Shown here piece after piece: positions 38,367 to 47,223 of a stretch of DNA of 64,000 nt. A program made the position numbers and the translations under genes. Origin of the DNA: an uncultured Lachnospiraceae bacterium (GTDB taxonomy: Bacteria > Bacillota > Clostridia > Lachnospirales > Lachnospiraceae); assembly GCA_949076555.1 (NCBI GenBank), contig CARUOB010000003.1:38063-102062 (forward strand). Reading direction: 5' to 3'. The notes under the pieces are model-generated. The model ran no database searches. It had not been told where the DNA came from and worked only from the letters and a program-made list of their open reading frames with translations. The first letter of the stretch is position 1. The number at the start of each line of letters is the position of its first letter.

Positions 38367-39065
38367 ATGAAAGTCAGAATCAAATTCGCCAAATACGGCG
38401 TCATGAAATTTATAGGGCACCTCGACACGATGCGCTTTTTCCAGAAAGCGGTCAGGCGGGCAGGCATTGACGTGAAATATTCGGAAGGATTCAGCCCCCA
38501 CCAGATTATGTCCTTCGCCGCGCCCCTCGGTGTGGGAATCGAGAGCCTGGGCGAATACATGGATTTGGAAGTTTTATCCATGTCAACGCCGGAGGATATG
38601 AGAGACGCGCTGAACCGGGTTATGGTAGATGGTGTGGAAGTGCTTGCCGTAACCGTACTGCCGGATCAGACCAAAAATGCCATGGCAAGCGTGGCTGCGG
38701 CCTCCTACCGTCTGCGGATGAAGGAGGGGTCTTTTCCGATTCACGACCTGCCAGAAAAAATCAGCCAGTTTTACGCGCAGGCTCACATCCCTTATACAAA
38801 GGAGACGAAAAAGAGCGTGGTGGAACTGGACTTAAAGCAGGGCATCTATGAGATCAGCGCACAGGACGGCGCGATTCACATGCTCGTGGACGCCAGCAGC
38901 GGCGGCAACATCAAACCGACGGTGGTTTTTGAACAGTTCTGCGCCTTTGCGGGCTGTGGCATACGGGTATCCGACGTACAGGTGACGAGACTGGAAACCT
39001 ATACCGATCTTTCTAAGGAGGGGGAACCAAGACACCTCGTGCCGCTTCTTTTGCAGGAAAGCTGA
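38367..39065 (+). CDS. TIGR03936-family radical SAM partner protein (DUF2344)
   Basis: This 232-residue protein is typical of the small partner of the TIGR03960 radical SAM enzyme: N-terminal KYGVMKFIGHLDTMRFFQKA and SEGFSPHQIMSFAAPLGVGI. No catalytic cluster motif is present. It starts ten bases after its partner and so is translationally linked. The function is unknown; it is presumed to bind the same RNA substrate. Confidence 0.92.
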   Translation: MKVRIKFAKYGVMKFIGHLDTMRFFQKAVRRAGIDVKYSEGFSPHQIMSFAAPLGVGIESLGEYMDLEVLSMSTPEDMRDALNRVMVDGVEVLAVTVLPDQTKNAMASVAAASYRLRMKEGSFPIHDLPEKISQFYAQAHIPYTKETKKSVVELDLKQGIYEISAQDGAIHMLVDASSGGNIKPTVVFEQFCAFAGCGIRVSDVQVTRLETYTDLSKEGEPRHLVPLLLQES

Positions 39066-39135
39066 TCCCAAAAGGAACGGGGCACCCTCAAAAATATCCG
39101 GAAAATGAAAAAACGAAAAAAACAAAAAATTTCCC

Positions 39136-39166
39136 TTGACCTTCCACCTTGTGGAGGCCTTATTCT
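39136..39166 (+). promoter_or_regulatory. MerR-type promoter with 19-bp spacer and dyad operator
   Basis: TTGACC (39136-39141) and TATTCT (39161-39166) are 19 bases apart, the stretched spacing that MerR activators correct by twisting DNA. The spacer holds an imperfect dyad, CCTTCCAC facing GTGGAGG. The next gene encodes a MerR protein, so autoregulation is likely. Confidence 0.8.
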
Positions 39167-39211
39167 GTCCGTAACAGGAGAAAACCGACGGTTTCGGCAA
39201 GGAGGATTCAC

Positions 39212-39853
39212 ATGAAAATCAATGAGGTGGAACAGCGGGTAGACATCACGAAAAAGAATATCCGTTTCTATGAACAGCAGGGGCTTCTGAGTCCCAAACG
39301 CAATATGGAAAACGGGTATCGCGACTATTCCGAGGAAGATGTCACCGAACTGAAGAAAATTAAGATGCTTCGCAAGCTGTCCCTTCCCATTGAAGAGATC
39401 AGAAGGATTCAGCAGGGGGATCTGCTTCTTACCGACGCGCTGCAAAGACAGGTCATCCTATTAGAGAGGGAAAGAGCAAGCCTTGAAGAGACCACCCGTC
39501 TGTGCCGTCTTCTGAGCGAAGAAAAATGCCAGTATACCGCCTTTTCTCCTGACCAATACTTAGAAAGGATGGTAGAAATGGAACAGGAAGGCACAAAATT
39601 CTTAAATGTAAACAGACACGACACTTTGCAAGAGAAGCTGGCGCCCATCATTTTCAGCGGTCTGATTATTTTGATGATGCTTGGTATCATCGCCGCCGGA
39701 ATCTGGGCATTTCTGACAAAGTCCGCACCCCTTCTGGCAGTGGGATTTTCTACTCTGATTCCCGCCGGAATGATTATGCTGATTGTCAGGGCGCTGTTAC
39801 AGAGAATGAAGGAGATTGAAGGAGGAGAAGAGGATGCTGCTCGTAAATACTGA
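39212..39853 (+). CDS. MerR-family regulator with C-terminal membrane helices
   Basis: This 213-residue protein has a MerR winged helix at about 1-70 (DITKKNIRFYEQQGLLSPKR, then GYRDYSEEDV) and a coiled-coil dimer helix at about 75-110. Instead of a soluble ligand domain, it has two membrane helices at about 150-172 and 178-198. This makes it a membrane-tethered regulator that may sense the envelope or a lipophilic compound; that is inference. AAGGAGG fixes the start at 39212. The YbjQ gene begins inside its last codons. Confidence 0.88.
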   Translation: MKINEVEQRVDITKKNIRFYEQQGLLSPKRNMENGYRDYSEEDVTELKKIKMLRKLSLPIEEIRRIQQGDLLLTDALQRQVILLERERASLEETTRLCRLLSEEKCQYTAFSPDQYLERMVEMEQEGTKFLNVNRHDTLQEKLAPIIFSGLIILMMLGIIAAGIWAFLTKSAPLLAVGFSTLIPAGMIMLIVRALLQRMKEIEGGEEDAARKY

Positions 39854-40148
39854 TTTTATCACAGGAAAAGAACTGGAAACATTAGGCATTGTCAAGGGAA
39901 ACGTCGTCCAGTGCAGAAATGTAGGACGCGATTTTATGGCCAGCGTCAAAACGCTTGTCGGCGGAGAGTTAAAGGAATACACGGAAATGCTCAATCAGGC
40001 AAGACAGATTGCGATCAAGCGCATGGTGGACGAGGCGGAAGCACTGGGTGCGGATGCCATTATCAATATCCGCTACGCGTCTTCCTCCATCATGCAGGGA
40101 GCGGCGGAAGTGATCGCCTACGGGACAGCGGTGAAATATAAACTGTAA
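39834..40148 (+). CDS. YbjQ-family (UPF0145) protein
   Basis: This 104-residue protein has the family motifs KELETLGIVKGNVV, the central AIKRMVDEAEALGADAI and a C-terminal GTAVKYKL. The fold is a pentameric dodecin/YbjQ type, sometimes called heavy-metal-binding, but no metal motif is visible here. The start at 39834 has GGAGGAG upstream and overlaps the MerR gene by 20 bases, so it belongs to that small operon. Confidence 0.88.
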   Translation: MLLVNTDFITGKELETLGIVKGNVVQCRNVGRDFMASVKTLVGGELKEYTEMLNQARQIAIKRMVDEAEALGADAIINIRYASSSIMQGAAEVIAYGTAVKYKL

Positions 40149-40229
40149 GTTGCCCCGTTTTTACAGGAAACACATTGACATCAGACAAGGGCTATGGCAA
40201 CATAGTCCTTGAACTGTTTTACAGCCGAA

Positions 40230-40258
40230 TTGTTGAAATAGAGATAATTTGTTATAAT
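40230..40258 (+). promoter_or_regulatory. Promoter of the RNase G gene
   Basis: TTGTTG (40230-40235) and TATAAT (40253-40258) are 17 bases apart, about 40 bases before the start at 40300. Confidence 0.7.
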
Positions 40259-40299
40259 GTACGCGATTGCTATATAAACGGAAAGGAGATATGCCTTCC

Positions 40300-41508
40300 A
40301 TGGCCCAAAACGGCAAGATCCTCATACTGAAACTGCAAGGCAGACGCCTGAGTCTTCTGATCAACGGAAACCAAATTCTTTCCGCCCGGGCGCAGAACGA
40401 TACAGCCGCAGCCGTGGGTGATATCTGTATCGGCAAAGTACAGAGCATTTCTCCCAATATTAACGCCGCTTTCATCGATTTGGGCAAAAAGTATCTGACA
40501 TTCCTGCCGATTACCGAAGCCACTTCCGCTTTTGTACTAAACCGCAAGCCGGACGGCAGACTAAAAGCCGGTGACGAAGTGCTCGTACAGATTGCCAAAG
40601 AACCGATGAAAACAAAGCTGGCCGGGGTGACTACCGGACTTTCCCTGCCAGGGCAGTACGTGGTGGTCGGCCTAAAGCAAAAAGGGGCAAAGGACGGTAT
40701 ACAGGTTTCCGCCAAGCTGGACGCTTCCAGGCAGGCGCATTTTCGTGCGTCCCAAAAGCTGAAAGAGATTTCCGCGCATTTCCGGCTGATTGTGAGAACG
40801 AACGCGGAAACGTTAGACAGCGAGGAACCGCTTCTTGCAGAAGCGGAGGCTTTGGCCGATACCCTTACGCATATTCTTAAGATTGCGTCATCGCGCACCT
40901 GTTACAGTTGTCTGTACCGGAATAAGCCGGATTATGTTTCCTTTGTGGAAAACGCCTACCGGAACGAATACGAAGAGGTCATAACCGACCTTCCGGAAGT
41001 GTACGATACGTTGTCGGAACCGTGCAAAGAGGCGGATATTCCCCTCCGGCTCTACGAGGATTCCCTTCTGCCGCTTTATAAGCTGTATGCGGTGGAGCAG
41101 CGTTTGCAGGAGCTTACCGACAAAAAAGTATGGCTGAAATCGGGCGGTTATCTGGTGATCGAGCCTACGGAAGCTCTGATTTCCATTGACGTCAATACGG
41201 GAAAGTGCGAGTCCGGGAAAGACAAGGAGGAGACGTTTTACCGTATCAACAGGGAAGCCGCGGAAATGATTGCCGTGCATCTGCGGGCGCGAAACCTCTC
41301 CGGCATGATTCTTGTGGACTTTATCAATTTGAAAAGCAGGGAACGGGAAACGGCGCTTTTAGAATACATGCGCACACTGTTAAAGAAAGACCCCATTCCC
41401 GCGAGGGCTTTGGATATGACCGCGCTTGGGCTGATGGAGCTGACCAGAAAGAAGGTGGCCCCAAGCCTTGCGGAACAGCTATCAGCAGAAAGGAACAGAC
41501 TGACATGA
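40300..41508 (+). CDS. rng: Ribonuclease E/G family endoribonuclease
   Basis: This 402-residue RNase G-like protein has an N-terminal S1-like domain (VGDICIGKVQSISPNINAAF, DLGKKYLTFLP). It has the two metal-binding aspartates in SIDVNTGK and ILVDFINLKS. It stops soon after the catalytic core and lacks the Zn-link Cys pair and C-terminal scaffold of RNase E. It should cleave single-stranded RNA in decay and rRNA maturation. AAGGAG at 40283-40288 suits ATG 40300 better than ATG 40291. Its stop overlaps the NUDIX start (ATGA). Confidence 0.92.
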   Translation: MAQNGKILILKLQGRRLSLLINGNQILSARAQNDTAAAVGDICIGKVQSISPNINAAFIDLGKKYLTFLPITEATSAFVLNRKPDGRLKAGDEVLVQIAKEPMKTKLAGVTTGLSLPGQYVVVGLKQKGAKDGIQVSAKLDASRQAHFRASQKLKEISAHFRLIVRTNAETLDSEEPLLAEAEALADTLTHILKIASSRTCYSCLYRNKPDYVSFVENAYRNEYEEVITDLPEVYDTLSEPCKEADIPLRLYEDSLLPLYKLYAVEQRLQELTDKKVWLKSGGYLVIEPTEALISIDVNTGKCESGKDKEETFYRINREAAEMIAVHLRARNLSGMILVDFINLKSRERETALLEYMRTLLKKDPIPARALDMTALGLMELTRKKVAPSLAEQLSAERNRLT

Positions 41509-42068
41509 AACTTTTACATATGGAGAAGGTAAAGGACGGGAAATACCTGAAAAACTATGAACTGACCTACCAAAATAAGGCGGGGCGTGAAAAGAAGTAT
41601 GAGATCGTCAGCCGCCATGAGATTTCCGGCCCGGAAGCCATCGGACAGCGTGTCAGCGGTGTCTCCATCGTTGCGTTTCATGAAGGGAAAATGCTGCTTC
41701 TTCGGGAATTTCGCATGGGCGTCAACCGTTTTGTCTACAACCTGTGCGCGGGCATGATCAACGAAGGGGAATCTCTGGAAGAATGTATCCAGCGGGAGCT
41801 GTACGAAGAAACCGGACTTGGCATAAAGAAAATTCACAGCGTTCTCCCTCCCTCCTTTGCGGCGGTAGCGTTCTCCGATGTAAAAACACAGATCGCCTTT
41901 GTGGACGCAGAAGGAAATTTTGAGGACCACACCTCGGAAAACGAACAGATTACCGCAGATTTCTATACGAAGGAAGAGGTGCGCGAACTGTTGGAGACAG
42001 AAGAGTTCAGTTCCCGCGCACAGATAGCCGCTTTCTTTTTTGCAGGGAATCCTTCATTTTTGAACTAG
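41505..42068 (+). CDS. NUDIX hydrolase (ADP-ribose pyrophosphatase type)
   Basis: This 187-residue protein has a complete NUDIX box, G-x5-E-x7-REUxEExGU, from GMINEGE to RELYEETGL. The preceding region resembles ADP-ribose/NudF enzymes, which hydrolyse ADP-ribose to AMP and ribose-5-phosphate. The specific substrate is not proven by sequence. Its ATG overlaps the rng stop by four bases, so it is translated from the same mRNA. Confidence 0.9.
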   Translation: MKLLHMEKVKDGKYLKNYELTYQNKAGREKKYEIVSRHEISGPEAIGQRVSGVSIVAFHEGKMLLLREFRMGVNRFVYNLCAGMINEGESLEECIQRELYEETGLGIKKIHSVLPPSFAAVAFSDVKTQIAFVDAEGNFEDHTSENEQITADFYTKEEVRELLETEEFSSRAQIAAFFFAGNPSFLN

Positions 42069-42144
42069 CTCTTTTCTTGACTGATTTAGTCATTGCTCTG
42101 TGAAATATTGAAATTACAAGAGAAAGGAATACGCCGTTCTAATT

Positions 42145-42675
42145 ATGAAAAGAAAGAAACAACCTCTTATTTTGTCTGTCATTGCATTATGCAGCCTGCT
42201 TCTTGCAGATCAGTACACGAAATGGCTTGCCGTGGTCCATCTGAAGGGGCAGGAACCCTTTGTGATTCTAAACCGTGTACTGGAATTTTCCTACCTGGAA
42301 AACACGGGGGCAGCCTTCAGTTCCTTTATGGGAAAGCAGACTTTCCTGATTGCTCTGACGACGATCGTTACCCTGCTTCTTTTATGGAAATATCTTACCC
42401 TGCCGGAGGGGAAACGTTTTGTCCCGATGCGCCTGTGTATGCTGTTCATTATAAGCGGGGCGGTGGGAAACCTGATCGACCGGGTAAGCCGGAATTATGT
42501 GGTGGACTTTATCTATTTCGTACCGATCAATTTTCCGAAATTTAACGTGGCAGACATTTACATCACGGTCGGGGTAGCGGTTCTGTGTATCTTTTTGCTC
42601 TTTTACTATAAAGACGAGGAGCTGGAGACCTTGTTCACGATGCGGGCAAAGCGCAGTCATGACGAAATCGAATGA
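42145..42675 (+). CDS. lspA: Lipoprotein signal peptidase (signal peptidase II)
   Basis: This 176-residue protein has four membrane helices. The catalytic aspartates lie in GNLIDRV and VVDFIYF, and the family motif ENTGAAFS is present. It removes the signal peptide from prolipoproteins after lipid attachment, in the cell membrane. Its C-terminal tail of about 25 residues is longer and charged. The nearest Shine-Dalgarno-like site (AAAGGA) is about 17 bases away, which is long. Confidence 0.95.
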   Translation: MKRKKQPLILSVIALCSLLLADQYTKWLAVVHLKGQEPFVILNRVLEFSYLENTGAAFSSFMGKQTFLIALTTIVTLLLLWKYLTLPEGKRFVPMRLCMLFIISGAVGNLIDRVSRNYVVDFIYFVPINFPKFNVADIYITVGVAVLCIFLLFYYKDEELETLFTMRAKRSHDEIE

Positions 42676-42706
42676 CTGTGAAGTGTACTCAAATGTTGGC
42701 CGATAC

Positions 42707-42735
42707 TTGTTTTCGGCGGAAAAAACTGGTATAAT
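42707..42735 (+). promoter_or_regulatory. Promoter of the hybrid kinase gene
   Basis: TTGTTT (42707-42712) and TATAAT (42730-42735) are 17 bases apart, 55 bases before the start. Confidence 0.7.
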
Positions 42736-42790
42736 AAATACAATTGTGCATTGATGAAAAACTATAAATTTTGTCGGGTGGACTAAAATT

Positions 42791-45658
42791 ATGACTACCG
42801 TTTTTGTAGGGCTTGGCATTTTAGGTATCAGTGTAATATGTGTTGCATTAACGCTTTTGTTAAGAGGAGACGGCTCCAAAGAACAAAAGCTGATGCAGTA
42901 TTTTTTAATAGGTACTCTTGTACAAAATGTCGGCTATATTTTGGAGCTGACAGCGCCCACGTTAGAGGCGGCTCTTGTCTCCGTGAAAGTACAGTATCTC
43001 GGTTCCCTGATTGTTCCGATTACTTACTGTTATTTCATGTTTAGCTACTGTTTTGTAAAAGCGCCGGTAAAGCTCTTCAAATTTATCCGGCTTGCCGATT
43101 TTGTTATCCTCGGACTTGTGTTTACATGCGATCATCACACTCTTTTTTACCGCAGTGCAGAGTGGATGCAGACGGCGCAGGGCCATCATTATCTGAATCT
43201 GGAATACGGTCCCGGCTACTGGCTCTTTATGGTATGCGGTACGATCATCCCCTATTCGCTCTCCCTGTTTTCACTGATTCATGTTTGTCTCAAGAAACCG
43301 GATTATGCCGCTGACAGAAAATATCTGCTGATTCTGGGGCTTTCTTTTCTGCCGGTAGTTGTATTGTGTTCCTATGTTTTGAAACTTTTCAGCGTTTACG
43401 ATCTGACGCCGTTCGTGTTGGGTATCATTCTTTCCTGCGTGGTTATTCTGATCTGGAGCCGGAAGGTATATGATTTCGGCAGTTTGGCCTCCGGCATTTT
43501 GCTTGACAATATGAATGACGGTGTCATCGCGATAGACAAACACAAACGGATTGTCAGCTATAATCCGGCGGCCGCCGCGATTTTTCATGATCTGAGTCCT
43601 GGCGCGGTGGGAAAGCACATCGGGGAGTTGGACGGTTTCCCTCAGAGTATGCTTGACGAAGATACGCGGGAAGAATTTAACTTAAACGGCTGCTTTTATC
43701 AGGGACATGTGCAGCAGATTCCCGACAAGTACGATGAGATAAAGGGATACGTCATTCTGATTCTCGATGTGACGGAAACCAGAAATTATATCGAAGAGAT
43801 CAAGCAGGTGCGCGAACAGGCGGAGCAGGCAAACATTGCAAAGAGCGCCTTTCTTGCAAATATGTCCCACGAAATACGCACGCCGATGAACGCGATTGTC
43901 GGCTTGAGCGATATCATTATGGAGGAGAGCATCGGCAAGAAGGTATATGGTTATGCCTGCGACATCAAATCTTCCTCCCGCAATCTGCTGGCGCTGATCA
44001 ATGATATTCTCGACCTGTCCAAGGTGGAAGCCGGGAAAATGAATCTGGTGTTGGCGGAATACCACTTGAAGTCGCTGATCAACGAAGTGCTCAATATGAT
44101 GGATATCGTTGCCTCCCAGCACGGTCTGATGCTGCTGAGTGAGCTCGATATGGAACTTCCCTGCCGTTATTTAGGGGACGAGGGCAGAATCAAACAGATT
44201 CTCATTAATCTGTTAAACAACGCGCTCAAATTCACAAAAGAGGGGCATGTCAAAATCTCCGTCGCCGGTATGCCCGGGGATGCCCCCGATACGGAGCGGC
44301 TGATTTTCAGCATAGAAGATACCGGATGCGGCATCCGCCAAGAGGATATTGAAAAGATATTTGAAAATTTCCGGCAGCTTGACTCCAAACGGAGCCGGAG
44401 CGTGGAAGGTACGGGACTTGGTCTCTCCATCACGAGACATCTGGCGGAATTGATGAACGGCTCTATCAAGGTGGAAAGCGTATACGGCGAAGGCTCCACG
44501 TTCACGGTAGATATTTTGCAAAAGGTGGCGGACAGCAGACCTTTGTCAGAAGTCCCCGAGGAGGAAATACAAAAAGAACTGCCCCTAGAACCGTTTAAGG
44601 CAAAAAACTGCCGGGTACTGGTGGTGGATGACAATATGATCAACAGGAAGGTGGCCAGATCCTTATTACAGACCTATGATCTGGAAATAACCGAAGCGGA
44701 AAGCGGCAAGGAGGCAATCCAATACGTCAGGAGCACACTGTTCGATATTATTTTCATGGATCACATGATGCCCGGTATGGACGGCATAGAGACGGTAAGC
44801 CATATCCGCGGCGAATGCGGTGAGAACGGCGTTCTTCCGATTATCATTGCGCTGACTGCCAACGCCATGGAGGGGGTACGCGAGACTTTTCTGGCAAACG
44901 GCTTCCAGGATTTCCTTACGAAACCCATTGACAGAAGAACCCTTCATATGGTACTCCTAAAATGGATTCCGGAAGAGAAAAAGACCAGAGGCGGCGGCTG
45001 GATGGAGAGTCTGCAGTCAGGCAATAACAATCTGTCAAAGTTTCAGGATATCATTATCGAGGGAATCAATACGGACGAAGTGGCCGAACATTCTTCCGCC
45101 AGCGTCGAAGAATATAACGAGCTTCTCGCGCTGTATTGTCTGGACGGGAAACGCAAACTCGAGGTTCTCTGCGATCTTTTGGAGGAGAAGGATTATAAGG
45201 CCTACGGGATAGAGGTCCACGCCTTAAAGAGCGCCTCCGCCAACGTAGGCGCCATGCAGGTTTCAAACCGGGCGAGAGAGCAGGAGCAGGCAGTCAAACG
45301 GGAAGATTATACCTTTGTTGACAGCCATGCAAAGAAACTTCTGGAAGAATATGAAGAACAGCTTACACATATTCAAAAATATTTGGACGAAATACATAAA
45401 GAGAAACACCAAAAGAAAAACGATAAGGAAATGCCAAAGGCAGCGCTTTTGGAAGAAATACGCACAGCTTTAAGCAGCCTGGAAAACTTCAAAGCCAAGG
45501 ACTGCGCCCACAAGATAGAAGAGCTTCTGGAATACCGGCTGGAAACCGACACGGAAGAGGCGCTGTTAAAGATTCAGGAACAGCTCAAATTATACGAGGA
45601 CGATGCGGCTGAGCAAATGCTGCGTGAGTTGATAGAACAGATGCAAAAGGAGGATTAG
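42791..45658 (+). CDS. Hybrid sensor histidine kinase with receiver and HPt domains
   Basis: This 955-residue protein has, in order: a seven-helix membrane sensor (about 1-230); a PAS domain (about 235-330); HisKA with MSHEIRTPMNAIVGL (His at about 360); a HATPase with EDTGCGI and GTGLGLSI; a receiver with acceptor Asp in IIFMDHMMPGMDG (about 655); an HPt domain with VHALKSASANVGA; and a helical C-terminal segment of about 85 residues. It forms a complete internal His-Asp-His relay. The lone receiver encoded 6 bases later is the obvious phosphate target. The signal is not evident. Confidence 0.93.
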   Translation: MTTVFVGLGILGISVICVALTLLLRGDGSKEQKLMQYFLIGTLVQNVGYILELTAPTLEAALVSVKVQYLGSLIVPITYCYFMFSYCFVKAPVKLFKFIRLADFVILGLVFTCDHHTLFYRSAEWMQTAQGHHYLNLEYGPGYWLFMVCGTIIPYSLSLFSLIHVCLKKPDYAADRKYLLILGLSFLPVVVLCSYVLKLFSVYDLTPFVLGIILSCVVILIWSRKVYDFGSLASGILLDNMNDGVIAIDKHKRIVSYNPAAAAIFHDLSPGAVGKHIGELDGFPQSMLDEDTREEFNLNGCFYQGHVQQIPDKYDEIKGYVILILDVTETRNYIEEIKQVREQAEQANIAKSAFLANMSHEIRTPMNAIVGLSDIIMEESIGKKVYGYACDIKSSSRNLLALINDILDLSKVEAGKMNLVLAEYHLKSLINEVLNMMDIVASQHGLMLLSELDMELPCRYLGDEGRIKQILINLLNNALKFTKEGHVKISVAGMPGDAPDTERLIFSIEDTGCGIRQEDIEKIFENFRQLDSKRSRSVEGTGLGLSITRHLAELMNGSIKVESVYGEGSTFTVDILQKVADSRPLSEVPEEEIQKELPLEPFKAKNCRVLVVDDNMINRKVARSLLQTYDLEITEAESGKEAIQYVRSTLFDIIFMDHMMPGMDGIETVSHIRGECGENGVLPIIIALTANAMEGVRETFLANGFQDFLTKPIDRRTLHMVLLKWIPEEKKTRGGGWMESLQSGNNNLSKFQDIIIEGINTDEVAEHSSASVEEYNELLALYCLDGKRKLEVLCDLLEEKDYKAYGIEVHALKSASANVGAMQVSNRAREQEQAVKREDYTFVDSHAKKLLEEYEEQLTHIQKYLDEIHKEKHQKKNDKEMPKAALLEEIRTALSSLENFKAKDCAHKIEELLEYRLETDTEEALLKIQEQLKLYEDDAAEQMLRELIEQMQKED

Positions 45659-45664
45659 AACAAG

Positions 45665-46084
45665 GTGGAGGATAAAAACAAAGTGGATGGGAAGTTAACA
45701 ATACTTGCCGTGGATGATAGCAGCATCAGTCTTGCTACCATCGAACAGGAATTTAAAGGAACCTACGAGGTAGTCGCTTTAAATTCCGGCACACGCGCGC
45801 TGCAATACCTGAAACAGCAGCCGCAGCCGGATCTGATTTTGCTGGATGTGCAAATGGCGCCAAAAGACGGCATAGAAACGCTGCGCGAAATTCGGGAAAT
45901 GGAGAAATGCGCTGAAATCCCCGTAATTATGCTCACATCACAGCGTGAAAAACAGACGATTGTAGAAAGCTCCAAACTCGGAATCAACGATTATGTTCTC
46001 AAACCCTTTAAGACGCAGGATCTACATGACAGAATCGAGCGTGTCTTAAAGGCAGAGATGGAAAAAAGAATGGAAAGCCGATAA
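45665..46084 (+). CDS. Stand-alone receiver-domain protein
   Basis: This 139-residue protein is a single REC domain: acidic pocket AVDDSS, acceptor Asp in LLDVQMAPKDG, Thr/Lys switch residues in MLTSQ and LKPF. There is no output domain, so it likely acts by protein contact or as a phosphate shuttle for the kinase just upstream. It starts with GTG at 45665, with AAGGAGG at 45647-45653. Confidence 0.9.
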   Translation: MEDKNKVDGKLTILAVDDSSISLATIEQEFKGTYEVVALNSGTRALQYLKQQPQPDLILLDVQMAPKDGIETLREIREMEKCAEIPVIMLTSQREKQTIVESSKLGINDYVLKPFKTQDLHDRIERVLKAEMEKRMESR

Positions 46085-46092
46085 ATTAATAA

Positions 46093-46121
46093 TTGACAAA
46101 CTGGCATAAATTGTATATGAT
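46093..46121 (+). promoter_or_regulatory. Promoter of the L21-Prp-L27 operon
   Basis: TTGACA (46093-46098) and TATGAT (46116-46121) are 17 bases apart, just before the L21 leader. Confidence 0.85.
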
Positions 46122-46127
46122 AATTAA

Positions 46128-46215
46128 GTGTGCCGCATAACGAGGTAGAAGTATGCCCACGGGGCATCACCACAGTTAGCGAGTAAATGAACGTGAGTTC
46201 ATGAATAGGAGGTGT
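46128..46215 (+). promoter_or_regulatory. L21 leader, autoregulatory 5' UTR
   Basis: The leader contains TGCCGCATAACGAGGTAGAA, a GCCC-ACGG-GGGC-type hairpin (TGCCCACGGGGCA) and a second stem around TGAACGTGAGTTCATG. This resembles the L21 leader known in Firmicutes, where the ribosomal protein or an operon product controls its own mRNA. I recognise it by its position and by the conserved CATAACGAGGT block; covariance scoring would settle it. Confidence 0.65.
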
Positions 46216-46221
46216 GCAGAT

Positions 46222-46527
46222 ATGTACGCAATCATTGCAACAGGCGGAAAACAGTACAAGGTATCCGAGGGCGATGAGATCAGAGTGGAAAAGCTTGACG
46301 TCGAGGTTGGTTCTACCGTTACCTTCGATCAGGTGATCGCAATCAGCGACACGGATCTTAAAGTTGCAGGCGATGTGGCGAATGCGACTGTTACCGGAAC
46401 CGTTATGGATCAGGGTAAGTACCGCAAAGTAATCGTTTACAAGTATAAGAGAAAAACCGGCTACCACAAGAAAAATGGTCACAGACAGCCCTACACGCAG
46501 ATCAAGATTGACAAGATTAACGCGTAA
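46222..46527 (+). CDS. rplU: Ribosomal protein bL21
   Basis: This 101-residue 50S protein begins MYAIIATGGKQYKV and has the family segment KYKRKTGYHKKNGHRQPYT. It binds 23S rRNA near L20. AGGAGGTG fixes the start at 46222. Its stop overlaps the start of prp, so the three-gene operon is tightly coupled. Confidence 0.98.
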   Translation: MYAIIATGGKQYKVSEGDEIRVEKLDVEVGSTVTFDQVIAISDTDLKVAGDVANATVTGTVMDQGKYRKVIVYKYKRKTGYHKKNGHRQPYTQIKIDKINA

Positions 46528-46859
46528 TGACCGAGATTACCATCTATAAAAACAAAGCGGGAGAATACCGGAAATTTACCTGCGACGGCCATGCGTCATA
46601 TGCGGACTACGGTCAGGATATTGTGTGTGCGGCTATTTCGGTTCTTGTGATCAACACGGTGAACGCACTCGATGAGATCACAAAGGAACCGATAGAGGTG
46701 GATGCGGATGAGAAATCCGGCAGGATAAACTGCACTTTTTTAAGGCATCCCCTGCGCGAGACCTCCGTCGTACTGATGGATTCTCTTGTTCTCGGACTGA
46801 ATCAGATAGCGGTTCAGTACGGGAAAAAACATTGTAAATTGACATTTAAGGAGGTGTAA
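46527..46859 (+). CDS. prp: Ribosomal-processing cysteine protease Prp
   Basis: This 110-residue protein has catalytic His22 in GHASYADYG and Cys34 in DIVCAAIS. Prp removes the N-terminal extension of ribosomal protein L27 in Firmicutes, Fusobacteria and relatives. It lies between rplU and rpmA, and L27 here carries the matching extension. Confidence 0.95.
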   Translation: MTEITIYKNKAGEYRKFTCDGHASYADYGQDIVCAAISVLVINTVNALDEITKEPIEVDADEKSGRINCTFLRHPLRETSVVLMDSLVLGLNQIAVQYGKKHCKLTFKEV

Positions 46860-46863
46860 TACC

Positions 46864-47148
46864 ATGCTGAATATGAACCTTCAATTTTTCGCTCATAAGA
46901 AGGGTGTTGGCTCCACCAAGAACGGCCGCGATTCCGAATCCAAGAGATTGGGCGCGAAGAGAGCTGACGGTCAGTTTGTTAAGGCGGGCAATATCTTATA
47001 CAGACAGCGCGGAACCAAGATTCATCCCGGCGTGAACGTGGGAAGAGGCGGTGACGACACACTGTTTGCTCTGGTAGACGGTGTTCTTCGCTTCGAGAGA
47101 AAGGGAAGAGACAAGAAACAGGCGTCTGTTTATCCTGTAGAGAGATAA
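46864..47148 (+). CDS. rpmA: Ribosomal protein bL27 with Prp-cleaved extension
   Basis: This 94-residue 50S protein begins [14 protein letters not shown]. By family knowledge Prp cuts after the second Phe, leaving a mature start at AHKKG. The core motif [17 protein letters not shown] is intact. Mature L27 reaches the peptidyl-transferase centre. AAGGAGG precedes the start. Confidence 0.97.
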   Translation: MLNMNLQFFAHKKGVGSTKNGRDSESKRLGAKRADGQFVKAGNILYRQRGTKIHPGVNVGRGGDDTLFALVDGVLRFERKGRDKKQASVYPVER

Positions 47149-47162
47149 GAAGCTAAAAAGAC

Positions 47163-47195
47163 AGCTCCGAACATACTGATGTTTGGAGCTTTTCT
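47163..47195 (+). terminator. Terminator after rpmA
   Basis: The 12-bp stem AGCTCCGAACAT/ATGTTTGGAGCT (one wobble) is followed by TTTC. It ends the ribosomal operon; some read-through to obg is possible. Confidence 0.85.
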
Positions 47196-47223
47196 ATTCC
47201 CCCTGATCATGGAGAGAGAAATT

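Noticed and set aside
42075..42094. TetR-like palindrome TGACTGATTTAGTCA between the NUDIX gene and lspA
   Set aside because: No TetR-type gene is nearby, the arms are only five bases, and similar short dyads occur elsewhere by chance (for example near 35713).
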